64,000 nucleotides of DNA from Peromyscus leucopus (lineage: Eukaryota > Chordata > Mammalia > Rodentia > Cricetidae). Below, piece after piece: positions 33,626 to 45,544 of this stretch. How positions within the stretch are numbered: the stretch's first letter is position 1; every line of letters starts with the position of its first letter. The position numbers and the translations under genes were made by a program. The notes under the pieces were generated by a model that saw only the letters and a program-made list of their open reading frames with translations, ran no database searches and was not told where the DNA came from. The stretch spans positions 15,999,798 to 16,063,797 of the forward strand of contig NC_051068.1 of NCBI RefSeq assembly GCF_004664715.2, in the 5' to 3' direction.

Positions 33626-34844
33626 AGAGAAGTAAAAAACTGCATTAACACCAATACTGAGCCCAGGGCAAAGCTGCCAAAGAGTTAGTTGGTCTGCAGG
33701 AAATAATACTTTCCAAAGAGGTAATGCAGAAACTATGGCCAGAGTGCTCTGAGAACCCATCCATGACAGTTCTGAGCTTCTCTATACCTGCCTCCAGAGT
33801 GTGATACAAAGAACATGAATTCAGTTAACCAAATGGAACCAATGGAAACCAGAAATTAACTTCACTAAATTCCTAAGAAATAAAAATTACTGCCATGATT
33901 ATAAAAATAGAAGCAATGAAAGGGTTGAGAAATACACTCAAGTTTATAATCAATTCAATGGTGAGCCATAATTGGACCCTGTTCATCATCTGTTATATAA
34001 AAACCACAATTCAGTTATTAAGATATATGATAAATAGTTCACATTTAAAAACATTTATCATTACATTATCAAATTTGATAAACTCTTATCAAAACATCTC
34101 AGCATTCAATATAAACCATATTATTAAAGTTTAAGGTAACAACAACAACAACAAAAAATCTGGAGGTGTCAGGTAAATATTTCCTAATAAATACACAATT
34201 GAACATTCAGAGCCACATAAATTCTCTACTAAATGTTGAATCACTTTTACAAAGGCATACTTTGTAAACAATTATAAATTTTCCCAACACCATTTTTCCT
34301 TTCTTAATTCCAAAATTGTTCTATCAGGTCAACTTGCTCCTATTTGTATGTCAAAATTACAGGCTTCCAACCAATCATCCTAACAGCAACATACCTAAAC
34401 ACCTAAGCAGGGTGAGCACAAAATGACTCAAAACTTCTCATGATCAAAGAAAAAAATAAGTAATTCTTCACGTAGATCTTTGAGAAAAAAAAAATAGTAT
34501 ACCTTGTTTAAGAATTGTTCAGGAGAGATATTACTTGAAAGGTTTCCAATGTTTTCACTGAGTGAATTTACTTTCACTCACTAAACCTTTTGAAGTGTAT
34601 GGTGAAGGATGCACACTCACAATGCCACAGTATACAGCTTGCACAGTTCATAAATAAAGCAGCCGAGTACAGTTGTAAACATTGACAGTAAACACTTCTC
34701 TTCCCCCGAATGTGCCATTTCAATGCTCTTCCATGAATAATTACTCTTCCTGGAAGTCCTCAAGCATATTTTGGTTTTGTGAAAAAAACTAAAACACTGA
34801 AATAATATGTGAAAAGATTTAGTCACGGCAATTTCACTGAAGCT
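33626..34844. other. no recognisable feature
   Basis: AT-rich intergenic sequence beyond the inferred 3' end of Dcun1d1. I see no gene or repeat I can name; a short (AAC)n run is at 34139-34155. Confidence 0.45.
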
Positions 34845-34850
34845 TTTATT
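34845..34850 (-). promoter_or_regulatory. candidate distal poly(A) signal of Dcun1d1
   Basis: AATAAA on the minus strand, 2.66 kb beyond the stop codon, near where repeat-free sequence gives way to ordinary intergenic DNA. Confidence 0.4.
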
Positions 34851-35065
34851 GCCTCTGTTGGTGATATGACAGGGATTGCAAAAGACACACTTGAGCTTAC
34901 AGAGATATGCAGATGATAGTCACTGAAGATAACCTTCATCTCAAGTATTTTTATATGTGGGTACTTCTCATTTTATACATTTTACTATTTAAAAAGCATT
35001 ACATTGAGAAATGTGTACCTGTTCTGACATTTGGCAAAAAGTAAACTCTCCCTATGGTTCTGTCC

Positions 35066-35089
35066 GGGGGGGGGGGGGGGGGGGGGGGG
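35066..35089. repeat. 24-base G homopolymer
   Basis: Twenty-four uninterrupted G residues on the + strand; C24 in a Dcun1d1 transcript that extends this far. Its true length may be uncertain because such tracts sequence poorly. Confidence 0.9.
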
Positions 35090-35154
35090 AGATTCAGCAT
35101 GGAGATCTGACGCAAACAAAGACCGAAACCTGTGAACTGAAGCAGTTAAGCTGG

Positions 35155-35155
<1 letters not shown>

Positions 35156-35201
<46 letters not shown>
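35156..35201. repeat. (TG)n microsatellite
   Basis: About 23 TG units, 66 bp from the G tract; CA on the Dcun1d1 strand. Confidence 0.97.
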
Positions 35202-35202
<1 letters not shown>

Positions 35203-37463
35203 CGTTTCTCTCCAGACTCACACTGATGCCCCTCCCCCAACAGTGTAAGCATTTCAGTACAAACCATTCCCTATAATCAGACATTTGTCCTCGGAATAAA
35301 CACATTAAATCAGTCTTCTTTTTTGAGCCCTAGTAATAGTTTTGTTTAATTCTAAGATGCCATCATGGTGAACAACCTTAACTTTTTTTACTACATAATT
35401 ATATTAAAGCTTTATATATTTTTGTTTATAATTACACAGTAATTGTAGATGTTTAGTACCAAACTGATGACAAAGTGGAAAAGTCTTGCATTGAAAAATA
35501 AAATCTGTAAAACTCAAAGCATTAGGCCACAAACGAATATTAAGATTTTTTATGAAGAAAAATTTATGAGGTGGGGAGAGAAGCTAATGGGCTTTCATTT
35601 GAAAATTAATCATACTTGAATCAATCAATCTGAAAACAATACCAGAACTCAAAATATTCCACGTAGGAAATAAACAATATGTCTGTAAAACTTTTAAAGA
35701 TATACATATGTATGTATATCTTTAATTATTTTCATAATTGAAGTTCTTCATATTTACAAAATAAAATCAAGAAATACTGAAAAAAGCAAATTCTTTTCTC
35801 TTTTAATAGCCAATTCCTGTAAGGTGAATAGAAATGTACTCCAAGCTTTCTTTTGGTATTTGAAATGTTTTCTAAATTAAAGTTATGATTGGAAAAATGA
35901 TACATCTATAAGGTAAGCATTCTATGCAATTTCCAAATCATGTGACTAAAAAGCAGTTTTAATCATTTTCCATATCCGCATAAAATGCCCTGCTCTCCCA
36001 AAGTACATTCCTTTGTGCCCTGAAGAGGACCTGGATACATGGAGCAAACTCTGTCCCTATCGAAGGCCAGACATCCAACATCTAAGTTCATCATTTTTAA
36101 CATCCTCCTGGAAATATTTATGAAGACCCCTTTGCACATGTCAGTGTCTTAACAGAGAAACAAGCATTTTCAGCAGGAGAGCGATTCATGGGTCCTGTCA
36201 TGAAAAAAATAAAATACAATCAAGACAGCGTTCTGCTTTGATGTGGAAATAGCAAATGCAAGTGAGACAAAAACAGTCAAAAGTCCAAATAATTTATAGA
36301 ACAGAGCCATTGGTTTTCCGCACCAGCACTCGCTTGTTTGAAAATCTCTGCTCTTGGAGGAAAGATTTGGCAACCACAGTGATTTAGCAGTAAAGCCATT
36401 TCAACACAATAACAAGTTGTAAAGGCTAGAGTATTGCCTGAAAGAGCAGTGCCTATATGATAAATATTGAACTTCACGGCTCATCACAACCACGTCTCAA
36501 ATGTAAATCCTACTATCTTCTTATAAATTAAATGAACTGCATTGTGTTCCATAGTGCGATGACAAAAATTTAAAAAACAAAAACTAAACCCTCATGCCTA
36601 AATTTAGAATATTGTATTGTATAGCAATGCAAAACATTCAAAACAAATGAAATAGTTTAACTTATTCAAAAGGCGTAGAAGCATTTCAGAAGCATAGTGA
36701 AATCCAGTTCTGTGGTGTGTGATGCATTGAGAGTGAGTGGACTCTAACACTATGTCCTGTTACAGCATCTGTAAATAAAAGCTCCCCGCAGGACTACTGT
36801 GTCTAAACACGGGCAGGACAACCACAGACTGTGTTGGAGAACCTTTGTGAGAGAGTCTGACACAAGACATATTTCAGGTAGTCACCAAGTCATCCTAAAT
36901 TTTCTCATGTGTTGGTTATTTTGACACTTCTTTCATCAGCTATTTCACTCACATCAACAGTACATGTGGTTTGCCAGGAAAATTACATTCCCTCAACCAA
37001 ACACCATTCCAGATCCGGGACACTCAGATAAATCACTCTCATTTGAAGTGCTACCAGCAGAGTCTTTGCAACTAGCCCAAAGCATATACTTAAGAAGTTT
37101 TTATAAATTGTTTGTGGTGTTCATTATTATGTTTAATTCTTATGCCAAACTGTTTTCTGATGAAGACAGCATTGTGCTTTATGCAGGAATGGAACCCTCA
37201 AAATTATCACCATCGAGCTTCTATGACTTATGGGAAGACAAACTAAGATGGTCCACAGGTAAGATGAAATCCACAATGTTGGAATTATAAATGTTTAGAG
37301 TGGCCCAGACTAGAAGACAAGCCCAAACCACCAGTAGAAGATGGAGTACGATATGGTCCAAGATGTATCCTTAGAGTTTGTCTCAACCCTCAGTTTGAAC
37401 CGTGAGGATTGATCTTCAGTTCGGTCCAGCCAGCAGAAATTGACTGTGCATTTTTCCGTTGTA

Positions 37464-37469
37464 TTTATT
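37464..37469 (-). promoter_or_regulatory. candidate proximal poly(A) signal of Dcun1d1
   Basis: AATAAA on the minus strand (tttatt on +), 38 bases beyond the stop codon. Its use would give a very short 3' UTR. Confidence 0.35.
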
Positions 37470-37506
37470 GTACAGACTATGTACATTCTAGAAGGTTCCT
37501 TTAGTG

Positions 37507-37586
37507 CTACACTGTTGTACTTTTTGTCCCAGCAATTTGAGGGCGTGCAAATTCCACAAAGTCATCAATAAGAACAGGCCATGCTC
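37507..37586 (-). CDS. Dcun1d1: DCUN1D1 (DCNL1/SCCRO), last coding exon
   Basis: The gene product is a co-E3 that holds UBE2M-NEDD8 and the cullin-RBX1 complex so that cullins are neddylated. This exon completes split codon Gly234 and encodes residues 235-259, from AWPVLIDDFVEFARPQIAG to the final TV, then TAG at 37507-37509. Ala235 and Asp241, two of the three 'DAD patch' residues known to contact the cullin WHB domain, are present. The acceptor is cttcag at 37592-37587. The downstream residues form the end of the PONY domain and a short tail. The match to the known vertebrate C-terminus is complete as far as I recall it. Confidence 0.97.
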
Positions 37587-38650
37587 CTGAAGAAAAAGGA
37601 AAGAAAAATATGAGAGGAAAGGAACTAGAGAAAAGCAGGATAAAAGCTAATATTTCAACAGAATCCTGGTGTTTTTATAGCGCCCTCATAAGAATTAAAA
37701 TATTACTCTTCTTTACTCCCACTGATCCATCTTTAAAAGACTCCATCTTTATGTCTTCTATTAATATATTCCTGTCTTCTCTCTAATCTATTACTCTAAA
37801 ATGGGGTTATTGCTTGATCAATGAAAACACCTCTTTGGAGCAATACATCAGTTATATGGAGTGTGGTTTTTTAAGGCTTTACTAAAGTCAGGCAGCCTAT
37901 CTCATGATGCGGCACCAAGTCCTCCAGCCACCTTACGAGCACTTGTCACTCTTAGTGAGGTGACCACAATGAGAATGGGGAGAAGAGAGACTATGGCTGG
38001 CTAAGCCAAGTGGTCCTAGGGGACTTATACGGAGATAAAAGACACGAGAGATTTTCCAAAGAATATCCTACATTTAACAATCTCAAAAAAATCAACAGTT
38101 GGGTCTCACGAGGGACTAGATAACTGCGAAGAATTAACTGGGAATGCTGCTGGGGAGGGCATGCTGTCCACACAGATGGGGAAATGGTGAGAAGCATTTA
38201 ATAGATAGTGGCTGAATGTTGAAGTCATTTCAAATTCTACAAATCCAGCACACTTCATGAGTTTACAGACGAGACTAACAAACAAAAACAAAAAAAAAAC
38301 AAAAAAAAAAAAAACCCTCACTGGATTCAAATGAGTACAAAATACATTAAGAGACCATAACTCTTACAGTAAATTGACCATGCAAGATATGGGTGAATAT
38401 TTCTTATGTCCTTCTAGAGGAGAAATACTGGTAAGATTTTTTTCCCCCTGTAATTGTTCAGTGCAATGGAGAGGGCCCAGGCTCCACAAATGCTCTGCAA
38501 CTGAGCTATGACTTCACCCACCCTCCTTCATGGCAGTTGGCAAAGAGGAAAAACCAAGACTAGGAACTTGGTTCTACTTCTGTGTTACAGCAGGTGTTCA
38601 TCAATTATGCCACCAGCGCGTGCGCACGCGCATACACACACACACACACA

Positions 38651-38681
<31 letters not shown>

Positions 38682-38786
38682 AGGGAGAGGGAGGGAGAGA
38701 AGAGAATGAACAAAAGCTCAGAACAGGACTATCACTTCCATGGACACAGTGGACAGAAGTTCAGGTAAGGCAAATATTTTTGCTAC
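37587..38786 (-). other. Dcun1d1: Dcun1d1 intron 6
   Basis: A 1.2-kb intron with canonical gtagca...cttcag ends. It contains an A-rich tract at 38281-38315 and, close to its donor, a CA microsatellite beside a GGGA-rich tract (TG and pyrimidine-rich in the transcript). No SINE is evident. Confidence 0.9.
38633..38679. repeat. (CA)n microsatellite near the exon 6 donor
   Basis: About 23 CA units with one slip (aac), preceded by an alternating gcgcgtgcgcacgcgc stretch at 38616-38631. In the Dcun1d1 transcript this is a UG repeat about 107-153 nt downstream of the exon 6 5' splice site. Confidence 0.95.
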
Positions 38787-38883
38787 CTTCTTCATCATAA
38801 TTGGACATGTCATCTGCAATCATTGAGCTGAAGTCTAACAGAAGATTCCACGTATCTTTTGGTATTGATCGTTTATGATGCTC
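38787..38883 (-). CDS. Dcun1d1: DCUN1D1 exon 6
   Basis: Encodes residues 202-233 and the first base of Gly234, from [16 protein letters not shown] to MSNYDEE. Asp211 of the cullin-binding DAD patch lies in RSIPKD. The residue after DFS is Ser where I recall Thr in human DCUN1D1, a conservative change. Splice sites are taatag (acceptor) and gtagca (donor); the donor is weak because it departs from gtaagt or gtgagt. At 97 nt the exon is not a multiple of three, so skipping would shift the frame and remove the C-terminal DAD residues. Confidence 0.97.
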
Positions 38884-39114
38884 CTATTAAAACATCAAAA
38901 AACAAAAAGCCTTTAAACCTTGGAAACAGTTGGGAAAAGTTAGTCCAGCTAAACATGGGAAAATGTAACAGCTGCATAATGAAATTCTGGTAATCAAATT
39001 TTTCACTTTACGTCTGTGACATGCTCTGAAATTAATGATGCCTTGAAATAAACTAATATTTAACTACAGTACAATGTAAGATTAAAACAGAAACTATAGA
39101 AAACATTAACTTAC
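38884..39114 (-). other. Dcun1d1: Dcun1d1 intron 5
   Basis: A compact 231-bp intron between gtaagt and taatag, AT-rich, without repeats. Confidence 0.93.
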
Positions 39115-39197
39115 CAACAAAAATTTATTCCATAAGTCTAAGAATTTAAATCTTCCATTAAGCACTAAGTTCCAGTAAGCAATGGCCATTTCTAGAT
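39115..39197 (-). CDS. Dcun1d1: DCUN1D1 exon 5
   Basis: Completes Asp174 and encodes residues 175-201, [20 protein letters not shown] then LWNKFLL, part of the all-helical PONY domain that binds cullins. Acceptor attacag, donor gtaagt. It is 83 nt; the reading phase fits both neighbours exactly. Confidence 0.97.
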
Positions 39198-39764
39198 CTG
39201 TAATATTAAAAATAAATTATAAAATTTAATGCTTTGAATATATGTCCCTGTAAAAGAACAGTGAGTGAAACAAAGAAAGCCATTTGCATTCTGAGTATCA
39301 TAGATTAAACTTTTCTTAAAGACCCAAGTCCACGCTTGACACCTGCTTCCTTCCAATGAGCTCCCAGGACCTCTGGGGTAAGAATAACACAACTTACCTT
39401 CACAGGGTGTTGATTCTGAAAGCAGATGTCACTATGCACCTTTCCACTGTCAAATACTAATGTGTGGAAATCCCCAGGCTCAGTACAGACCCTTCCAACA
39501 TTCTGGCTGTAGGAGCTATGTATGCAACATGGATCACTTAGCTGTACCCAGGCCTTTATCATCAGATACCAATATGGCCCCTATATAGCGGAAGACATTC
39601 TTGAGGGCAAACTTGCCCCAATTAAGAATCCTAGATGCACATCAATTGGTTGAAATGCAAAGGATTGCTCAATTCCCAATCTTAGAAATCTTAGACCCTA
39701 ACAGCTGATGTCTACCTTGTCCTAACTACAAGAGACCAGAAAAATATTGTGGGCTTTTTGTGTT

Positions 39765-39850
39765 TGTGTTGCTCTTTTGGCTCAGTGCATCAATCTTATA
39801 AAATGCATGTGCACTACAGGGTTCATTCCCCAGCACCATGGAAAAATAAA
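39765..39850 (+). mobile_element. ID-like SINE
   Basis: 'gctcttttggctcagtgcat' and 'cagggttcattccccagcac' are a diverged ID core, with an AAATAAAATAA tail. Confidence 0.6.
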
Positions 39851-40312
39851 ATAATTTAAAAATTAAATAGCAATAATCTAAGTTTTTTTTTTAATTTGCC
39901 AAAGACATTAAAAAGTTCTTTATTTAGACACGGGACAGAGAAAGCTGAAGAAGTAGTCCTGTCAACATCCACTGTTCCAAATTCTAGACCTGTTCTGTGA
40001 CAGAAAAGACAAGTTGGATCTCTTCAAGGAACTCAGGTAGTTGAAGCTGCCTTGCTTTCAAGAGAAAATGACATACCTCGGGTAAGTCACAACGCAGGAA
40101 CCTTAAAAATCCCTTCAAGCTGTGAAGTCAAAACCATTAAGCCAATCTGAGGGAGCCTGAAAGGCTAGTAAAGACTAAAACGGACAAATGTTGCTCAGAC
40201 TTTTTAAAATAATGAAAAGAAATTCAATGCTTATTCCCTGACAAAAAGCACATATGATTTGTAGGAAATCAGTTGTAAACCACAAATGCTAGAAACCTGG
40301 GAGGATCTGTGG

Positions 40313-40653
40313 GGGTTTGAATGAAAATGGCTGCCATAGGCTCATAGATTTGAATATTTGGTTCCCAGTTGGTGGGAAAGTTTGAGAAGGATTAGGAGGT
40401 GTGGTCTTGTTAGAGGAGTGTCATTCAGGTAACTAGCCCATGCCATTCCCAGTTAGCTCTCTCAGTCCTGTGCTTGTGGATAGGCTGTGAGCTCTCAGCT
40501 ACTGCTCCAGTGATGTGCCTGCTGCTGCCGCCATGCTCCTCACTATGATGGTCAAAGACCTGCCCTCTCAAACTGTAGGGCCAAATTAAATGCTTTCTTC
40601 TATAAGTTACCTTTGTCATGGTGTCTCAGCAGTAGAAAAACAACTAAGACAGG
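40313..40653 (+). mobile_element. rodent interspersed repeat, LTR-like, copy 1
   Basis: 'ggctcatagatttgaatatt', 'gattaggaggtgtggtcttg' and the end 'aaaacaactaagacagg' belong to a common rodent repeat I recognise by sight but cannot name with certainty. A second copy starts 560 bp downstream. Confidence 0.65.
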
Positions 40654-40659
40654 CTCCCT

Positions 40660-40875
40660 TAGTAATTAGACAAATACAAATTAAAACAACTAAAATTTTG
40701 ACTTACTGCAGTCAGAATAGCTAAGACTAGGAAAACAACCGATAACAAATGTTGGCAATACTTGGGAAAAGGAGACCCCTCATTCACTGTTTATAGGATT
40801 GCACTGTGGAGAATTCTCAAAAAGCTACAAATTAGTCTGCCAGATGACCTACTCCTTAGCCATGTCCAAAGAAAT
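40660..40875 (+). mobile_element. L1 ORF2 fragment
   Basis: 'tactgcagtcagaatagcta' to 'gccagatgacctactcctta' is L1 ORF2 C-terminal sequence. It appears to resume at about 42385 after an insertion of 1.5 kb. Confidence 0.75.
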
Positions 40876-42385
40876 TGTGGTGGTTTGAATAGGGACAGCC
40901 TCCATAGGCTCATAGATTTGGATGCTTTATCACTAGAAAGTGGCACTACTTGACTAGGAGTAGGTGTGGCCTTGTTGGAGGAAGTGTGTCCCTGAGGGTG
41001 AGCTGTGATGTTTCAGATGCTCAAGCCAGGCCCAGTGTCTCTCCCTTCCTGCTGCCTGCCGATCCAGATGTAGAACTCTCATCTCCAGCACCATGTCTGT
41101 CTGCATGCCGCCATGCTTCAGCACCATGTCTGTCTGCATGCCACCATGCTTCCCACCATGATGGTTAATGGACTGAACCTATGAAACTGTAAGCAAGACT
41201 CCCTAATTAAATGTTTTCTTTTATAAGAGTTGCTGTGGTTCTGGTCTCTTCACAGCAATAGAATATTAATATTGACTGTCTGAATAAAGTCCATGAATGA
41301 AACTGTATGAGGAGAATTCTGAGAGCTTGTGAGGTAACTCTAAGGAAACAAGAAAAAAAGTCTTTTAACCTGTGTTTTTCCATAATATGGTTGTTCTTGG
41401 GATGTACTTTTGTGCCCCTCCCAGGTGTAGTAAATAGGAGTGGGTTACTTCAGATAACCCACCATCTATTATCATTCAGAATGATGTTTCCAAGCACAGG
41501 TTGTCCTCACAACTGCATACAGCCTAAACTCATGTGATCTAATGCAGCTTGAAATCAATTGAACTTTGCACATTTGACCTTGCTTAACCCTCAGAATGCT
41601 CCAGAATAGAAACTATCTGATGCTCTGTTAGTGATTGCATGAGACTTTAGTCCACCTCATTTTTAAGCTCTGCTGTTCCACATTCATGCCGCCAACTAGA
41701 GTGGTAACAACTGACTAAGACAGAAGTTGGTACCAGGAGTCATGTATTGCTATGACAGGCCTGATCATGCTTCTTGTTGGCAGGATGTAAACTTTGAGAC
41801 TTTGGATTAAGAAAGCAGTTCAATGCTTTAAGTAGGGCTTACTGGACCATACTAATAGGAGTAGGGAAGGCAGTGGTGCTAAGAGCAATGTAGATTATGA
41901 TGACCCAACTCAAGAAGTTTCAGAGGAGAAGAATCTAAGTAGCCTAGAGATGGTTTTTGTGATATCTTGGCAAAGGATGTGGCTGCTTTTTGCCTTTGTT
42001 CGAAAAATTTGCCTGAGGATAAATTGAAGAGTTTTGGATTAAATGGCATTGGCAGAGGAGATATCAAGGCAGCCTAATTTTGACTCTGTCCTATGGCTAT
42101 TAGTGATTACTTTTATGCAGATCTATAAGGAAAAGGAGGAAGCTGAGCAAAAAAAAAAAAAAAAAAGATACAAAATGTACAGTTTGAGGACAAAAAGGAG
42201 CACCAAGAAGTATAATAGAGCTAAGCTCAAAGAGAGAGAAGGTTTAAACAAAACCTGATCCTAAATGGAATAAAGAGAACAGTAACCTCAAGGGAAGACC
42301 CCACCCAGCTAAGCTCCCAACTTGTGAAAAGGAACTAAAGAAAAGCTGAAGCAGTGAAGGAAACCATTGAAAACAGAAAGCTGAT
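40876..42385 (+). mobile_element. rodent interspersed repeat, copy 2, with longer internal part
   Basis: The first 400 bp match the repeat at 40313-40653 ('gcctccataggctcatagat', 'aggtgtggccttgttggagg'). After an intervening stretch at 41280-41690, further common rodent repeat sequence runs from 'actgactaagacagaagttg' (41709) to the A tract at 42150-42167. The layout suggests a composite or LTR-plus-interior element inside L1. Name uncertain. Confidence 0.55.
41086..41151 (+). repeat. 33-bp tandem duplication
   Basis: 'cagcaccatgtctgtctgca' occurs at 41086 and 41119; the two 33-bp units differ by about one base. It lies within the interspersed repeat. Confidence 0.93.
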
Positions 42386-43540
42386 GCAGATGTACTCCAC
42401 AGATACTTGCTCAGCTACATTCATTGTTGTTCTAGTCACAATAGCTAGGAAATGGAAACAACCTAAATGCCCTTCGACTGATGAATGGGTAACAAAAATG
42501 TGGTCCACATACACTATGAAAAGTTGTAAAGAAAAATTAAATCATAAAATTTGTAAATAAATGGATGAAACTGAATTTTTTATTGAGTGAAGTAACGCAG
42601 ATCCAGAAAGGCAAACATCATGTGTTCTCTCTCAAATCTGTAGTTCCTGGCTCCAAATCTTCAGATGTGAGTATATAATTTGGAGTAACTGTACAACCAG
42701 GAAAGGAAAAGGGGACCATGGGTAAGAAAGGAGCATTAGAAAGGGTAAGAAAAAGATACAGGTTATGTGAAGGCTAAACATGGGAATAATTGGGATGGGG
42801 AAGGAAGGAAAATAGGGAAGGAAAGAGAGGGAAGAAAGATAAATAACACTAAAGATATGTGAAACAGTCACAGGGTTTATATTGTTTTTATTTACTTAAA
42901 ATTACATATAATGTATATAGGCCTATGTGCACATGCACAGACGCAGTTTAAGTGAGGTTATGCTACTTGGGGGTGCTAATGCCTATCTCCAAAAGCCAAA
43001 GACTAAAATCTTAAAGACTTAAAACAAAACAGCACTAGGCCAGGCTTGAGAAACCTCCTTTAGAGTTGTTGGCTGGGGGAATCCAAGACTCCCAAACAAT
43101 TGCCTGCAGTTGCCTCCAAGAGGTTAAGGTGAGTTACTACTGCTGAGGACAACATGCTTTGGTAAAAGCCTCAGGAGATGGAGCTGGGTCTGACCCGAAA
43201 GCCTTCTCCCTGAGGCCCAGTTTTTCACAGTACCAGAAGACGGTATGCAGACTGCACAGGCAGGAAAGTGGTTAATCCTCTCACCCAGCTGTGATGTCTC
43301 GGAACCACAATGACAAGCACTGCATGGCAGCCCTATGGGTGCAATAGTGCACTCACATCTTGACAGTCCACCAACAGTCCAATGGACTTCAGGCCCACCT
43401 AACATGAGGAAATCAGGCCTCGTACTGTAAACTGAACCGATCATCTGTGGCTAGTGAGGTCATGGCTCTTAGAGGAGAACCTACTACTTCTACTCTATAG
43501 GCTTGCATGATTCCTAACTGCATTCTAAACACTTACCCTT
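42386..43540 (+). mobile_element. L1 ORF2 3' end and 3' UTR-like region
   Basis: The ORF2 C-terminal region ('aatggaaacaacctaaatgc') is followed by G/A-rich and then L1 3' UTR-like non-coding sequence resembling that at 11150-12600. The 3' UTR assignment beyond 42880 is less certain. Confidence 0.6.
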
Positions 43541-43561
43541 ATACCCACAGTTAAGTGTAGC

Positions 43562-43563
<2 letters not shown>

Positions 43564-43624
<61 letters not shown>
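43564..43624. repeat. (AC)n microsatellite
   Basis: About 30 uninterrupted AC units in intron 4. Confidence 0.97.
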
Positions 43625-43627
<3 letters not shown>

Positions 43628-43984
43628 CAAACAATCAAAGAAGCTTCGTTTTGTATCAGACAGAGAGACCATTACAGTTACAACTGGTCAAAATGTAGAC
43701 AACAACTGATGTGGTGTGCCCCAACTTACCATCTACAATACAACGCATATACCTAAGTCTCAGGGAACACTGTGGAAGAGGAGGTGGGAAGATTACTAGA
43801 GCAAGAGAACCAGGACATCTACTACAAGACTGTGTCTTTTAGAACATGCAGGGTTTTATTTCTGAGGTTGTGTGATTTTGCTTACTATTATACATCCTAA
43901 CTCCATCATTTTTCTGTATATTTTATGATTACAATTTTATTATTATATTTTTACAAATTTCTTTAGAGTTGAATAGTCTCACCC

Positions 43985-44220
43985 ACCCACCCCATCTCTC
44001 ACACACCCTGAATTTTCATTACCCATTCATTTGTGGATGGACAACTAGGTTGATTCCAATTCTTCACTATAATGTAAGATTAGAAGCTAGGACCCACAAA
44101 CAAGCAAGAATATGCATTAGTCTTTCTGGGTCTAGATTACTTCAAGCAGTATAATCTTTTCTAGTCCCATCCATTTACCTGCAAATCTCATTTTTCTTTA
44201 CAGCCAAAAAGTGTTTTTAT
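43985..44220 (-). mobile_element. L1 fragment
   Basis: The complement of L1 ORF2 3' sequence: 'cattcatttgtggatggaca' and 'ctagtcccatccatttacct'. Confidence 0.7.
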
Positions 44221-45059
44221 AGTTTTATTATTAAACAAAAAAACAAAAAAAAGACCATTGAAAATAAAAATCTCACACTAAAATTAACCAGACCCACTCT
44301 ACACACCCCAGTGAATTTCTGTATATTTAGAATCACCTATTGTGAAGCTGTGGAGCTCCACATTGCATTGTACACTTTGACTGCTGAATATATTTTTATG
44401 CACTTAACTACCACCAAAAATAAAAAGTCCATGACAGACTCAGAACTAGAAAATGATTAGCTTCATATTCTCCTCATAACTCTTGTCTCTTGCCTGCATT
44501 CACTCCTTCCTTGTATCCTATATTTAGCCCTTTTTTCCTCTTTTCTATACTGAACCCATATGTGCATGCCGTGTGTGTTTAATTGGTTGGGTTCCATGTA
44601 TGAGAGAGAATATGTGCCTCAATTCTCTGTGCTCTGTGAATTCTGGCTCTTCCCAAAGAACTCTAATTTCTGGTGTCATTTTCCAGTGAGTAGTCAGATA
44701 TCCCTCCCACTGGAAAATGTTTATTCCCTTAAATCACTAAAACCACCTGCCCATTACACTGTCGCCTTGGTGCAGACAACATGTGATCTATGGACACATG
44801 CTGCCATCTAGCTATTGCTATCATCCAGCACACTCCTAAATGAAATCCTCTGGACTCACTGATGTCGCTGACACCTGGTTTACAATCTTCCCTGATGCCA
44901 CATTCTGCCATGAACCCGAAGGTCTTCAGTGTCCATATGAAACACATAACCACTGTAACCTAATAAGATGGCACTTGCCTCCACTCTAATCCCAAAACAA
45001 GATCCTCTAAAAGAGAGTCACCAAAGATTATGCGAATTGATGAAAACAGATTCAATGAA
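44221..45059. other. no recognisable gene; diverged sequence
   Basis: Intron 4 sequence with a possible old L1 trace at 44270-44440. No exon, RNA or clear repeat that I can support. Confidence 0.4.
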
Positions 45060-45544
45060 GCTGTGAGACGAACAGTGTTTTTGAAATAATAATAAAGTTG
45101 GTGAGAAAGAAATCATAAAAACAATCCTATTCGCTATATCATAAAATTAAATCACTAAAGTTAACCATAGAAGAGAAAGGCCTCTAAAATAAAAATTTAT
45201 GGACAATGATGAAATTGAAACAAAAAGATGGAAAGACCGACCTTCTGTGCCCATGTATTAGAAGAACTGATTTTTCTAAAAATGTCCCCAAACATCTAGA
45301 CAATGTACAGGCTCAATGACATTCTTCAAAGAACTAGGAATCCCAACCTCAAAATTCATGTAGAAACATCCTGAAAAAGGAAGGGGCAGAGGATCCAATT
45401 CAGCGGCACACCAATGTCTATCTAGAACGCACACGAACCAGGTTCAACCCTTGTCCCACAAAACAAACAACAAAGAGAAAAAAAAACAATGAAAACAAAA
45501 TCAGAATAGCCAACGCAATCTTGAACAGAAACACTAAAATCTGG

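Larger units (their letters stand above)
34845..37506 (-). other. Dcun1d1: probable 3' UTR of Dcun1d1
   Basis: Beyond the stop codon the minus strand continues for about 2.7 kb almost without transposons, unlike the surrounding DNA, as expected of a long conserved 3' UTR. AATAAA on the minus strand occurs at 37469-37464 (proximal, about 40 bases after the stop) and at 34850-34845 (distal). The transcript would contain a C tract (complement of 35066-35089) and a CA repeat (complement of 35156-35201). The extent is inferred; other poly(A) sites are possible. Confidence 0.5.

Noticed and set aside
34985..35305. Frames with His-Thr, Cys-Val, Gly or Pro runs
   Set aside because: They arise from the G24 tract and the TG repeat.
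36964..37290. 108-residue + strand frame
   Set aside because: It is antisense to the probable Dcun1d1 3' UTR, with no start context, splice sites or family resemblance.
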